DNA of 28,516 bases from positions 1 to 28,516 of IMG/VR virus record IMGVR_UViG_3300042313_000061, one strand, 5' to 3'. The notes beneath the pieces were generated by a model that was not told the origin of the DNA, ran no database searches, and saw nothing but the letters and a program-made list of their open reading frames with translations. Position numbers and translations under genes: made by a program. Positions 6,518-12,862 of the stretch are shown here, piece after piece; position 1 is the stretch's first letter; each line of letters begins with the position of its first letter. This stretch comes from a virus.

Positions 6518-6519
6518 AT
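5545..6519 (-). CDS. Overlapping ORF inside the methyltransferase gene, 324 residues
   Basis: In the +1 frame relative to the methyltransferase, on the same strand, 324 codons stay open from the ATG at 6519. The product contains FFDPSSASLKTS (about residues 114-125), WPTSNAMDWKDS (about 169-180), WPTPTAL (about 222-228), VPLYLEEKV and LNPRWVETLMGLPIGWT (about 278-294). I remember such phrases as a recurring protein pattern in phage genomes next to or fused with C5 methyltransferases. Part of the pattern is simply the alternate reading of methyltransferase motif VIII, so it may be a conserved shadow rather than a translated protein. Its ATG is two bases from the methyltransferase GTG. Confidence 0.35.
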   Translation of the reverse strand: MWILPKQLHTLACALDTAALNLDSNESSQICAQSLFVRSKPSPVRTWLLKWKRDLWSQHLFGRILKPSLGNHFVTEWTSLLEVTPASRSAQQERDLAQKTQDIFGLTSQAEFGFFDPSSASLKTSKDISPLDSEKSLENWNKCVTKCRLEYSLRVKSAHLTRESECLSWPTSNAMDWKDSINGTHPPSRPNLSEQTLGQAVSVAHGLPAPAKPSMDGNRQESWPTPTALNRVRDEETMEKCLKFRQGNGQTSVPLYLEEKVNLEEKKSWATGKLNPRWVETLMGLPIGWTMPSCASPVTTVQTSYDCLETELSQQQQNEHSELF

Positions 6520-6552
6520 TATTTTGTTTTCTATTTTTGTTTGTATTGATTG

Positions 6553-7227
6553 TTAGCAAGCCCGTTGGTAAGTCTCTTGTGCCTTGTAGACCCATTCAGC
6601 TTTGAATCCCTGCCATCCACGGGAGACGCATTCGGTTATCGCATCCTCCAGCGTCCAACCTGCGTTGTCCGCTTCGTTCTGAATGGCATTGAGTGCTGTT
6701 TGAGTCAGTGGTGATTTCTTTGCCTTCCTGATTTTAAGAAAATCATTCCAGACCTGCTCTGGAACTGAATCTGGTCTTATCAATTCTACTCTTATCTTCT
6801 CTTCTCTTATCTTATCGGTTCGCGTTGGGCTGCCCATAGGTTCGCTATGGGTTTCGATTGGGTTAGCCATGGGTAACCCATGGGTTTCACTTGGGTTAGC
6901 TTTGGGTTTCCTTCCACCCTTCTTTCCATTCTCCCAATTAGCTATCAGAGAGGAGTTATACTCATCCCACTGGTGAATTATAACATTATCACCTTCTCTG
7001 CGTATGAAACCAGCAGTCACAAATGCTGATTCAAACTTTTCAGCGTCACCATTGTATCGGCACAATGCTTTCAACCCCGCTGTTGGAAGGTTTGTGAACA
7101 CGCTTGTTTTCCTGTTTTGGCAATGGCCCCATATCCTGATGAGATACACGGGTGCGGATTCGTCGTTGAGTAAATCAACTAACATTCTTGTTTTCCAGTG
7201 ATCTGGAAAGTCTGGAGATACTATCAT
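6553..7227 (-). CDS. Phage replication initiator / helicase-loader-like protein
   Basis: The 224-residue product has an N-terminal winged-helix-like domain (MIVSPDFPDHWKTRMLVDLL through AGFIRREGDNVIIHQWDEYN, residues 1-90), a variable hydrophilic linker with KKGGRKPKA and two ANPxETH repeats (about 101-150), and a C-terminal domain with VWNDFLKIRKAKKSPLTQTA and CVSRGWQGFKAEWV. This N-domain, linker and C-domain layout is common in phage replication proteins that bind origin DNA and load DnaB. The dnaB gene is two genes downstream. The leader is A/T-rich and lies after a strong inverted repeat (7243-7296). Confidence 0.65.
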   Translation of the reverse strand: MIVSPDFPDHWKTRMLVDLLNDESAPVYLIRIWGHCQNRKTSVFTNLPTAGLKALCRYNGDAEKFESAFVTAGFIRREGDNVIIHQWDEYNSSLIANWENGKKGGRKPKANPSETHGLPMANPIETHSEPMGSPTRTDKIREEKIRVELIRPDSVPEQVWNDFLKIRKAKKSPLTQTALNAIQNEADNAGWTLEDAITECVSRGWQGFKAEWVYKAQETYQRAC

Positions 7228-7242
7228 ATTTTTATAAAGAAA

Positions 7243-7296
7243 ACCCTTCCTAAAGTAAGACTCCGTCTATCGAGCGACAACGGCAGTAGGAAGGGT
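7243..7296 (-). terminator. Long-loop hairpin, terminator or leader element
   Basis: ACCCTTCCTA (7243-7252) and TAGGAAGGGT (7287-7296) are perfect 10-base inverted repeats with a 34-base loop that could fold further (CCG/CGG near its ends). On the minus transcript the second arm is followed by TTTTCTTTAT, giving an intrinsic-terminator look. The second arm also contains AGGA about 20 bases before the ATG at 7227, so the stem might instead hide a ribosome-binding region. It occupies most of the 7228-7360 gap. Confidence 0.5.
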
Positions 7297-7313
7297 AAAT
7301 TCATTGGTTTTTA

Positions 7314-7333
7314 TCGATGGTCTTAAACATCGA
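7314..7333. repeat. Short inverted repeat
   Basis: TCGATG (7314-7319) and CATCGA (7328-7333) are perfect inverted repeats with an 8-base loop, located between the stop of the 116-residue gene and the larger hairpin at 7243-7296. No T-run follows on the minus transcript. It may be part of the same structured RNA; the 7-mer GCTCGAT occurs both beside this stem and inside the larger loop. Confidence 0.4.
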
Positions 7334-7360
7334 GCCTCACAAGAGACTAACGCAAACTAT

Positions 7361-7711
7361 CTAGCTTTTGGATTTCGTCAAATTGTTTTTTACTGACCAA
7401 TCCCAAACCTCCAAAAGTTCCTGTGCTTTGTGGTCAACATCATCTTGATTTAACCCATGTGACTTTAGTTCAACCCATGTACCATCTGGAAGTTCACCAG
7501 TGCATTTAACCTCATAGCCAACTCCAGCAACTGCGCTATACTTTCGATGGTCGTAGACGTAAACTTCGACCTGCTTCTTCTTTCCCTCATTGCAGCGGCA
7601 TTCTTCATGACCAGCAAAGGTTTTGTAAAATGAGATATCGGACTGACCAAGGAAGTCTTTGAATTGCTTCCATCCATTACCTGTTAGTTTATCGAAGTTT
7701 AGTTCTTTCAT
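7361..7711 (-). CDS. Hypothetical protein, 116 residues
   Basis: The product is mixed alpha/beta: an N-terminal helix (FDKLTGNGWKQFKDFLG), a Cys pair in HEECRCNEGKKK (about residues 35-46), a beta-rich middle (VEVYVYDHRKY, YEVKCTGELPDGTWVEL) and a C-terminal helix (VDHKAQELLEVWDW). The start overlaps the stop of the exonuclease-like gene as ATGA, so the two are probably co-translated. I do not recognise a family; location suggests a DNA-metabolism accessory. Confidence 0.6.
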   Translation of the reverse strand: MKELNFDKLTGNGWKQFKDFLGQSDISFYKTFAGHEECRCNEGKKKQVEVYVYDHRKYSAVAGVGYEVKCTGELPDGTWVELKSHGLNQDDVDHKAQELLEVWDWSVKNNLTKSKS

Positions 7712-8751
7712 GCTTTAACTTTCTTTGGTTTGTCTTCGACTAGCTTCACAATCTCCTCGGCAACATCTGGCAGGATCTGTGATAAATCGTATCCTACCGA
7801 ATCGCAATATTTGTGAAGTTTTGTAGCAGAGATGCTACCTCCGAATAGCTTAATGCTGTCGGATAATGACATTTCGGTTAAGTTACCGATATGCTCGATG
7901 ACTTCTTCGGGATATGTCTCGCGTCCCTTTTGGCGTTGCAGTTTCCAACCATAGACCTTCTCACCTGCCTGTAGCTTTTCCTTCAGTAGATCCTTTGCCC
8001 AATCGACAAGGTAGTTGTTGAAAATTTGACTCTGTTTCACAAACGTAGATAACCGCTCGATGTCACCAGCGAGATGCTCCTGCATTTGCGCTAGGTTGGT
8101 CTGTAGGTCGTTTTCCACAACTGTTAGTGTGTTGGTAAGTGGAACTGAGATTTGACCGCACGTTGCTGACTTTTTGCACCACTTGCAATAATCGCAAGCT
8201 GTCGGTGTTTTGTCTGGATCGTTGTATGCTGCAAGAACACCCTCCACAACTGCCTTAGCTTCCTCGATTGTCCAAGAGTGAGTGACCACCCGTTCCTGAT
8301 CACAGAACAGCAGGTGCGTAGTCCATTCGCGAATAGCGTATTCACCCGTCTCGAAATCATAACTCGCTGCCATGTTACCATACGCATAGGCACATTGCTG
8401 CTCGTAGTACGAACGTATAATTCCCGATTTTAAGTCTAGGCTGGTGTGGATAGCAGGAATGCGGCAATCCTCGGTTCCAATGTGGTCAATGCCGGGCGTT
8501 TTGACTTTCAAGCTATCTTCGTCTGTGACCACCTCGTGATCACCAGCGATAGTCTTGGTCATCTCGACTGCCCACATGACCGCATCAGCGTCCTTGGGAT
8601 TCAGGTTCAAGAGAGGTTTATTGTTTCCCATGAACATTTCACGGAATGCCTCGTCCATTTTAGTCCCGCGAGACGCAGCAGGGGAGTTACCCCCTGCTGA
8701 CTCGAAACATGGACACTCAGCCAGCTTGGGAAGCAGTGAATGACGGATCAT
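7708..8751 (-). CDS. RecB/Cas4-like PD-(D/E)XK exonuclease (DUF2800-type)
   Basis: Probably resects phage DNA ends to make single strands for the ERF protein. From the ATG at 8751 (ATGA overlap with ERF) the 347-residue protein has CPC at residues 13-15, the nuclease core with Asp89 in GIDHIG and Asp106-x-Lys108 in LDLKSG, and a Gln/Tyr helix (YYEQQCAYAYG, 115-125). A cysteine cluster CDYCKWCKKSATC (186-198) may bind an iron-sulfur centre, as in RecB/AddB/Cas4 nucleases. An in-frame ATG at 8766 adds five residues. DUF2800 membership is from memory. Confidence 0.75.
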   Translation of the reverse strand: MIRHSLLPKLAECPCFESAGGNSPAASRGTKMDEAFREMFMGNNKPLLNLNPKDADAVMWAVEMTKTIAGDHEVVTDEDSLKVKTPGIDHIGTEDCRIPAIHTSLDLKSGIIRSYYEQQCAYAYGNMAASYDFETGEYAIREWTTHLLFCDQERVVTHSWTIEEAKAVVEGVLAAYNDPDKTPTACDYCKWCKKSATCGQISVPLTNTLTVVENDLQTNLAQMQEHLAGDIERLSTFVKQSQIFNNYLVDWAKDLLKEKLQAGEKVYGWKLQRQKGRETYPEEVIEHIGNLTEMSLSDSIKLFGGSISATKLHKYCDSVGYDLSQILPDVAEEIVKLVEDKPKKVKA

Positions 8752-9404
8752 TTTGATGCCTCCCATTTGGCTACTGCTGCAAGAAACTTCTCTGGTGATA
8801 CGATAAGGTTGTCACGATACTTGCCAGCGGGAAGGTCGTTCCACAACTGACCAGTTTTGATCTCACCTTTGCTGATCAGATATCCTGTAGCCGCTTCAGC
8901 TTTTGGAGCGATTACTGACTCCACTTTTGTGAACCAGTTTGGATCCTCTTTGGGTGTTGCGGGTGCTAGTGCTTTTGGTGGTATTGTCCTAGCTTGCGGA
9001 ACGCTTGTGGAACGTCCCATTGCCAACTCGCCATCGTCATCGTCTGGACAGACCATGACTAGCGATTGCAAGGCATATCGACGTGCATAGGATATCAGGC
9101 TACCAATGCCCTGTGGGTCTTCTTTGACTGGTTTCATGTATGTCCTGCACTTGATCCACTGCCCACTTGAGTGTATCAGCATGGATTCAACGTAGTATCC
9201 ACTTGCGTCTTGGCTAGGCAACTGAACCACGGAGAGTCCGTTTGCGGTTAGTGCTGGTCGAACTGTTTCCCATACCTGCGCCAATGAAGCGTAGTTGGAC
9301 TTGAAGAACGGGTTCTTTGCGTCCTTGTGGACTGTTCCGTTCTCTGCCTGTGCTTTTGATAAAGCGATTGCTAGTTCTGCTATGTTTTCTGATTGTGTGT
9401 TCAT
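8748..9404 (-). CDS. erf: ERF-family single-strand annealing recombinase
   Basis: ERF proteins anneal complementary single strands in phage recombination and genome circularisation. The 218-residue product shows the family core: FFKSNYASLAQVWETVRPAL (33-52), NGLSVVQLP (55-63), a beta sheet ending in CRTYMKPV and GSLISYARRYALQSLVMV (101-118) followed by the acidic run CPDDDDGE. The C-terminal half is variable with a Pro/Ala-rich linker (about 135-152). Length is typical. It overlaps the start of the exonuclease-like gene by four bases, supporting a paired exonuclease and annealing system. Confidence 0.88.
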   Translation of the reverse strand: MNTQSENIAELAIALSKAQAENGTVHKDAKNPFFKSNYASLAQVWETVRPALTANGLSVVQLPSQDASGYYVESMLIHSSGQWIKCRTYMKPVKEDPQGIGSLISYARRYALQSLVMVCPDDDDGELAMGRSTSVPQARTIPPKALAPATPKEDPNWFTKVESVIAPKAEAATGYLISKGEIKTGQLWNDLPAGKYRDNLIVSPEKFLAAVAKWEASK

Positions 9405-9427
9405 TTGTTTTACTGGTTTTGGTTTGT

Positions 9428-9595
9428 TTACTGGTTGATGAAATCTTCAAATTTACTGCACGTTGTATCGTCACGTTTGCGCTTGTCGCAATACTGCTTG
9501 AAACGATGTAGGATATTTTGTTGTCCTAAGCGATAGCAAGCAAAGCAAGATGCGAAGGACAAGATGAAGTAGGAAACTGCGAATGATGTTGTCAT
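9428..9595 (-). CDS. Small membrane protein, 55 residues
   Basis: From the ATG at 9595 the protein begins MTTSFAVSYFILSFASCFAC, one hydrophobic segment of about 18 residues, then a basic region (HRFKQYCDKRKRDD) and an acidic end. This suggests an N-terminal membrane anchor with a cytoplasmic tail. The start overlaps the stop of another small membrane protein (ATGA). A longer frame to 9871 overlaps two other genes and is rejected. Function unknown; a lysis or membrane-linked role is possible but not shown. Confidence 0.6.
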   Translation of the reverse strand: MTTSFAVSYFILSFASCFACYRLGQQNILHRFKQYCDKRKRDDTTCSKFEDFINQ

Positions 9596-9723
9596 TGGTT
9601 TTTTGTAAGTATGAATGTTACTCCAAGGATAGCGATTGCTGGCGCGATTGCCGCGAACGCATCCAGCATATGCTGGAGCGTCACAAGCAAAGGGACTGAC
9701 GTGAATGTTTCGATGATGCTCAT
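9592..9723 (-). CDS. Very small membrane protein, 43 residues
   Basis: The ATG at 9723 shares a base with the stop of the upstream gene (TAATG) and the stop overlaps the next start as ATGA, so this tiny frame fills the gap exactly. The product is MSIIETFTSVPLLVTLQ followed by a hydrophobic helix (FAAIAPAIAILGVTFILT, about residues 23-40) and a short KNQ tail. One membrane span is likely. Not recognised. Confidence 0.6.
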   Translation of the reverse strand: MSIIETFTSVPLLVTLQHMLDAFAAIAPAIAILGVTFILTKNQ

Positions 9724-9941
9724 TAGAAAAGAGCAAGTGCGTTCCGTGCTTCCTCATCAGACAGGATGAGATCACTGCCGCAATCGAGGTAAGCGTGTTT
9801 GCCCGTGGATTGCTGCCAGCAGTAGAGAAGTCTGCGTCCGCTGCGTGACGTGAAGGGTTGCTCGGTTCCACCGCAAGCGGGAATCCAGTTTCCGTTTGCG
9901 GCTTTTTCTGCGAGGTGGTTGATGAGGTCTGTGATGTTCAT
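9723..9941 (-). CDS. Hypothetical protein, 72 residues
   Basis: From the ATG at 9941 the protein begins MNITDLINHLAEKAA, then GTEQPFTSRSGRRLLYCWQ (about residues 24-42), STGKHAYLDCGSDLILSDEEA and a short tail. I remember close relatives of this layout among phage hypotheticals. Two to three cysteines are present but no metal motif. The upstream in-frame extension to 10028 overlaps the next gene and is not used. The stop overlaps the start of the 43-residue membrane protein. Confidence 0.65.
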   Translation of the reverse strand: MNITDLINHLAEKAANGNWIPACGGTEQPFTSRSGRRLLYCWQQSTGKHAYLDCGSDLILSDEEARNALALF

Positions 9942-9976
9942 AAGAGTTGTAGAATAATCAAAGCGGGTTGGGATTG

Positions 9977-10144
9977 TCAACAAGGTTTTTTTGGAAATAT
10001 TCCTGCGGATTTTAAAGCGTCTTTGCACTGGTCGATCAGCAACGAGTCTTTGTGACCATATGCGTCAACAACTGCTTGCAATGCTTGCACCAATTTTGTG
10101 TGTGATGCGTTTTTGTAATGCTCGGAAGATTTGAATAGTTTCAT
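9977..10144 (-). CDS. Hypothetical protein, 55 residues
   Basis: A short frame opens with ATG at 10144 after an A-rich leader (AACAAAAAAATG) and ends 35 bases before the next gene. The product is helical: MKLFKSSEHYKNASHTKLVQ, then ALQAVVDAYGHKDSLLIDQC, then KDALKSAGIFPKKPC. No family recognised. Confidence 0.5.
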   Translation of the reverse strand: MKLFKSSEHYKNASHTKLVQALQAVVDAYGHKDSLLIDQCKDALKSAGIFPKKPC

Positions 10145-10159
10145 TTTTTTGTTGGGTAG

Positions 10160-11161
10160 TTATGCTGCTGTTTTGATTTCGCGAGCTTTTGCAATGCGAA
10201 AATCGAGATCTTTGTTAACAAATTTTGTTGGTCGTTTGTAGAAGCTGAAAAGAGGATCCTTTTGGCTAACTTCAAACGATGCTGTAAACGTGACTTCATC
10301 GTTTTTCTCAGCTTGGAATTTTACCCATTCATTGTTGATGATTTCGGAAGTCTCATGCTGTGTAGTTGGAAGGGTTCCATAGCACTTAGTTCCATTGTCT
10401 AGATTGATGAGACATTTGAATGCTCCACCAAAATCGCTATCGACCCACTTAATGCTTGCAATGACCCCAGAGATGGTTTGCTTGCCTTCAGGTGAGCGAA
10501 CACCAGACTCGATTGCTTTAGCCCGTTTTTCACCCTCCTGAGCGCAAGAAACAAGTGTTTCCTTAGCTTGATCGTAAAGCGAAATAGCAAATGCCTCTTG
10601 CTTTTCTGAAAGAACACCCTTTGCACGAACTTTTCCGCGAAGGTCGCGAAGTGTTGTGATGGGCCACCCTACCTTGTTCCAAAGAACATGGTTGTTTGGA
10701 AATGCTTTTGCGTACGTCAATGCTTCTGCGATTTCTGGTTTGTTTTTAGCAAACTCAGACTCACGAACATCTCCTGCCGTGCGGGCTTTTTGAGCTTTCT
10801 TGCCAGCGGCAACGCACTTCGCTGCATTAGCCTGTTTGGAGTCCAGCCAAGGCAATGTGTCTTTTAGCAAAGTCAGGTTCTCGCAGCAGTCACGTCCAAT
10901 ATCATAAAACAGTCCAGTGGAAGTATGCTGGACAACGCAGTTGTACTTTAAACTGTGACCGCAGATGGAGCATGACCAAGCAGTATCAACGGACTCAGTG
11001 TTGCACCAGAGGTTGTACTCTGTCTCGGAGCCGGGGAACGCATCGTGACGCACAATAGCGGAGAACCCGCACTCTTGATCTCCATCGATATCTTGCCAAG
11101 CAATGGCAACAAGTTTGAGATCTTCTGTTGGGATTTCGCGAATGTGATTTTTAACTTTCAT
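10160..11161 (-). CDS. Zinc-binding hypothetical phage protein, 333 residues
   Basis: I do not know its function, but the layout is one I associate with phage and plasmid accessory proteins. After a beta-rich N-terminus there is a probable zinc site: CSICG (Cys64, Cys67), NCVVQH (Cys75, His79) and GRDCC (Cys92, Cys93). The rest is a Lys/Ala-rich helical middle (about 105-225) and a beta-rich C-terminal domain (about 226-333; TISGVIASIKW, VTFTASFEVS), perhaps an OB-like fold. It lies between a second zinc protein and the recombination genes, which hints at nucleic-acid binding. The leader is CCAATCAAATG with no Shine-Dalgarno site. Confidence 0.6.
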   Translation of the reverse strand: MKVKNHIREIPTEDLKLVAIAWQDIDGDQECGFSAIVRHDAFPGSETEYNLWCNTESVDTAWSCSICGHSLKYNCVVQHTSTGLFYDIGRDCCENLTLLKDTLPWLDSKQANAAKCVAAGKKAQKARTAGDVRESEFAKNKPEIAEALTYAKAFPNNHVLWNKVGWPITTLRDLRGKVRAKGVLSEKQEAFAISLYDQAKETLVSCAQEGEKRAKAIESGVRSPEGKQTISGVIASIKWVDSDFGGAFKCLINLDNGTKCYGTLPTTQHETSEIINNEWVKFQAEKNDEVTFTASFEVSQKDPLFSFYKRPTKFVNKDLDFRIAKAREIKTAA

Positions 11162-11177
11162 TTGATTGGTTGGGTTT

Positions 11178-11200
11178 GGAGCGGGGGTGGAACCCGCTCC
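11178..11200. repeat. GC-rich inverted repeat between two genes
   Basis: GGAGCGGG (11178-11185) and CCCGCTCC (11193-11200) form a perfect 8-base stem with a 7-base loop in the 48-base gap between the 226-residue and 333-residue genes. On the minus transcript it is followed by AAACCC, not a T-run, so it is not a typical terminator in the direction of transcription; on the plus strand GTTTGGGTTTT follows. It may set differential mRNA stability. Confidence 0.55.
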
Positions 11201-11209
11201 GTTTGGGTT

Positions 11210-11890
11210 TTAGAGTTTAGCTTCAGCGTGTGCTGCCTTCGCGGCCTTGAATGCTGCTAGTTTGTTGACTACATCATCTGCGTGTTCAGTGAACCCATTA
11301 GCGCGAGCGTGATCAGCATACTTGTGAGCGTTTACTGTGGTTGGATAGGACAGATCGTAGCAGCTAACTACTTTTTCGATTTGCTCAACAGAACGGATCA
11401 ACTCACGTTTGGTGAGATCACGAAGACGAGCGAGATCACGGATCCCACGGGTCTTGGATTTTTGAGATGCAACCTTGGCTTGCTCTTCTTTAACGTCCGT
11501 CAGTGGCTTGACTGACCACGCTTCGCAACGGGGAGTTTGGAAACGGATAAACTCGGAAAGGTAGTGTTTTGTTTGATTGAACTCGTTCCATGCTTTTTTG
11601 AGGTTGCGTTGAGCTTCAGTGAGAGATGGTGAGTTAATGTTGCGCCATGAAACTCCGTACTCAAGTTCCTCGGAAGGAGCAACGAGATTTTCAAGACTCG
11701 TCTTGGAAGAAGCTAACGCTGATTCAGCGTAATCTTTGGAGATCTCAAAAGGAAGTCTTCCGCTACCATTGCATACTCCGTTGAATCCCCATCCGTATTC
11801 GACAGTGTATCCATGTTTGGCAAGTCTTCCGTTTGGGAGTTTTTGAGTTGATCCGCAGATTTGGCAGGTTCCGATTTGTGTAGCTTTCAT
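11210..11890 (-). CDS. Zinc-finger hypothetical protein, 226 residues
   Basis: From the ATG at 11890 the N-terminus has CQICG (Cys9, Cys12), LAKHGYTVEYGWGFNGVCNG (His26, Cys40) and then a helical body with YAESALASSKTSLENLV, a central LTEAQRNLKKAWNEFNQTK and a Lys/Ala-rich C-terminus. The HGY...C arrangement after CxxC is a zinc motif I recall from plasmid and phage hypotheticals. An in-frame start at 11932 adds 14 residues in a glutamine-rich stretch and is less likely. It is the first gene after the candidate promoter at 11941-11968, so it may head the replication operon. Confidence 0.6.
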   Translation of the reverse strand: MKATQIGTCQICGSTQKLPNGRLAKHGYTVEYGWGFNGVCNGSGRLPFEISKDYAESALASSKTSLENLVAPSEELEYGVSWRNINSPSLTEAQRNLKKAWNEFNQTKHYLSEFIRFQTPRCEAWSVKPLTDVKEEQAKVASQKSKTRGIRDLARLRDLTKRELIRSVEQIEKVVSCYDLSYPTTVNAHKYADHARANGFTEHADDVVNKLAAFKAAKAAHAEAKL

Positions 11891-11940
11891 TTGATTTGGT
11901 TTTTGGTTTCGTTGCTGGCGTTGCGCCTTCAACTACAAAC

Positions 11941-11968
11941 AAGATACCAAGCTGCTTGGGTTATGCAA
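11941..11968 (-). promoter_or_regulatory. Candidate promoter with operator palindrome
   Basis: On the minus strand TTGCAT (11963-11968) is followed after 16 bases by TATCTT (11941-11946). Between them lies the perfect inverted repeat CCAAGC-T-GCTTGG (11947-11959), filling the spacer. A repressor bound there would block RNA polymerase, so an operator is a natural reading. The 155-base gap 11933-12087 is A/T-rich and holds no credible gene. The first start codon is at 11890, about 50 bases downstream. Confidence 0.45.
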
Positions 11969-12087
11969 TAATTATTTTCATTTATTTTTCACTAGGATAA
12001 AAATAGTTACTTAATTCTGTTGACACCCGCAAATGCCGATAGAATCAAGCTGTGCGGATAAGAACCAAGCGACATACTAGCATCTAA

Positions 12088-12243
12088 CTAGGTTGCCGCG
12101 CAGATTTCCATCTTTCGAGGTCTGCCACCTTTCGCACCATTAGCCCGTGCTGCCTCAACTTTTTTATCGGTAGAAACGCATCCACCTTTGCGTCCAATCT
12201 CCGATAAAAACTGCCGCACTACATCAGGAATCGTTGTCTTCAT
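12088..12243 (-). CDS. Small basic protein, 51 residues
   Basis: From the ATG at 12243 the product reads MKTTIPDVVRQFLSEIGRKG at the N-terminus and ends with ARANGAKGGRPRK plus a short tail. The GGRPRK end resembles an AT-hook-like or other DNA-contacting basic tail, and I recall phage or mobile-element proteins of this size with a similar GAKGGRP end. It overlaps the preceding gene by 20 bases. It is the last gene before the 155-base gap with the candidate promoter. Confidence 0.55.
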   Translation of the reverse strand: MKTTIPDVVRQFLSEIGRKGGCVSTDKKVEAARANGAKGGRPRKMEICAAT

Positions 12244-12394
12244 TTTTGTCTCTTTCCTTGGCAACTCGCTTGAATGAATCCCAGTCGATATCGTCGTAGT
12301 TGTCCTGATATTTTCGCTCCCAAGTCTTGGTTCTTGGCTTATCTCCCTTGCCGTTTCGATGCCACTCATTGTTGTCAATCTTTCCGTGGCTCAT
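12224..12394 (-). CDS. Hypothetical protein, 56 residues, hydrophilic
   Basis: I chose the ATG at 12394 because AGGAG lies a few bases before it, one of the few clear Shine-Dalgarno sites in the window. The product begins MSHGKIDNNEWHRNGKGDKP and is very charged (KYQDNYDDIDWDSFKRVAKE), probably soluble and small. An upstream in-frame start at 12424 would enlarge the overlap with the 78-residue gene. Function unknown. Confidence 0.5.
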   Translation of the reverse strand: MSHGKIDNNEWHRNGKGDKPRTKTWERKYQDNYDDIDWDSFKRVAKERDKNEDNDS

Positions 12395-12611
12395 CTTGCT
12401 CCTTCGTTTTGAAAACTCCGTCACGAACGAAAATATGCTCCATCAATTTTGCTGCTAGGACGAACTTGAAACTCGTCTCTTGGAGTGTCCGCATCACGTC
12501 ATGGTAAACGTCATGTTGAGTGATTTTGGTTAGGTCGATTTGAGAAAGTACGGCATCAATTGCTTGTTGCGTCTCTTCTTCTCCCGCTTGTTTTGGTGTT
12601 GTATCTGACAT
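12375..12611 (-). CDS. Hypothetical protein, 78 residues
   Basis: The protein starts with a polar tail (SDTTPKQAGEEETQQA) and continues as helices (IDAVLSQIDL, HDVYHDVMRTLQETSFKFVL, AAKLMEHIFV) ending KTKEQDEPRKD. No known motif. The leader CAATAATAAATATG is A/T-rich without a Shine-Dalgarno site. It belongs to a run of tightly spaced short genes between the giant protein and the replication cassette. Confidence 0.55.
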   Translation of the reverse strand: MSDTTPKQAGEEETQQAIDAVLSQIDLTKITQHDVYHDVMRTLQETSFKFVLAAKLMEHIFVRDGVFKTKEQDEPRKD

Positions 12612-12616
12612 ATTTA

Positions 12617-12862
12617 TTATTGGTTGAATGTGTTTTTCTCACGCTCGATGAGCATGGCATCTGCGTCCACGAAGGACAACTCTGCCACTATCTCTGGCAA
12701 CTCGCCAGAGAATTCTTCGCTTGCCCTGTAGCCCCGCAGTGATGCCGCTGCGAAGTAGTCCCTCATGCCCATGCCAGAGTTTGGCTTGACGGATCCAGTC
12801 TTTGCGTCTCCACCGAAATGAGGCACTGGGAATGCAGGATGGTTGTTGCGTTTAATAGCCAT
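12617..12862 (-). CDS. Hypothetical phage protein with MRDYFAAASL element
   Basis: The 81-residue product has HPAFPVPH near the N-terminus and GMGMRDYFAAASLRGY at about residues 30-45. The combination of an N-terminal NHPAFP-type segment and G-M-x-x-RDYFAA-x-x-L is very common in phage hypothetical proteins of unknown function. The C-terminus is acidic with DADAMLIEREK. It overlaps the preceding gene by 11 bases. Confidence 0.7.
   Translation of the reverse strand: MAIKRNNHPAFPVPHFGGDAKTGSVKPNSGMGMRDYFAAASLRGYRASEEFSGELPEIVAELSFVDADAMLIEREKNTFNQ

Noticed and set aside
9428-9871. 147-codon reading extending the small membrane protein upstream
   Set aside because: The extension covers two other coupled genes in different frames; the ATG at 9595 fits the ATGA overlap.
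12020-12045. Plus-strand TTGACA and TAGAAT pair
   Set aside because: The spacer is only 14 bases and no plus-strand gene follows, so it is not a likely promoter.
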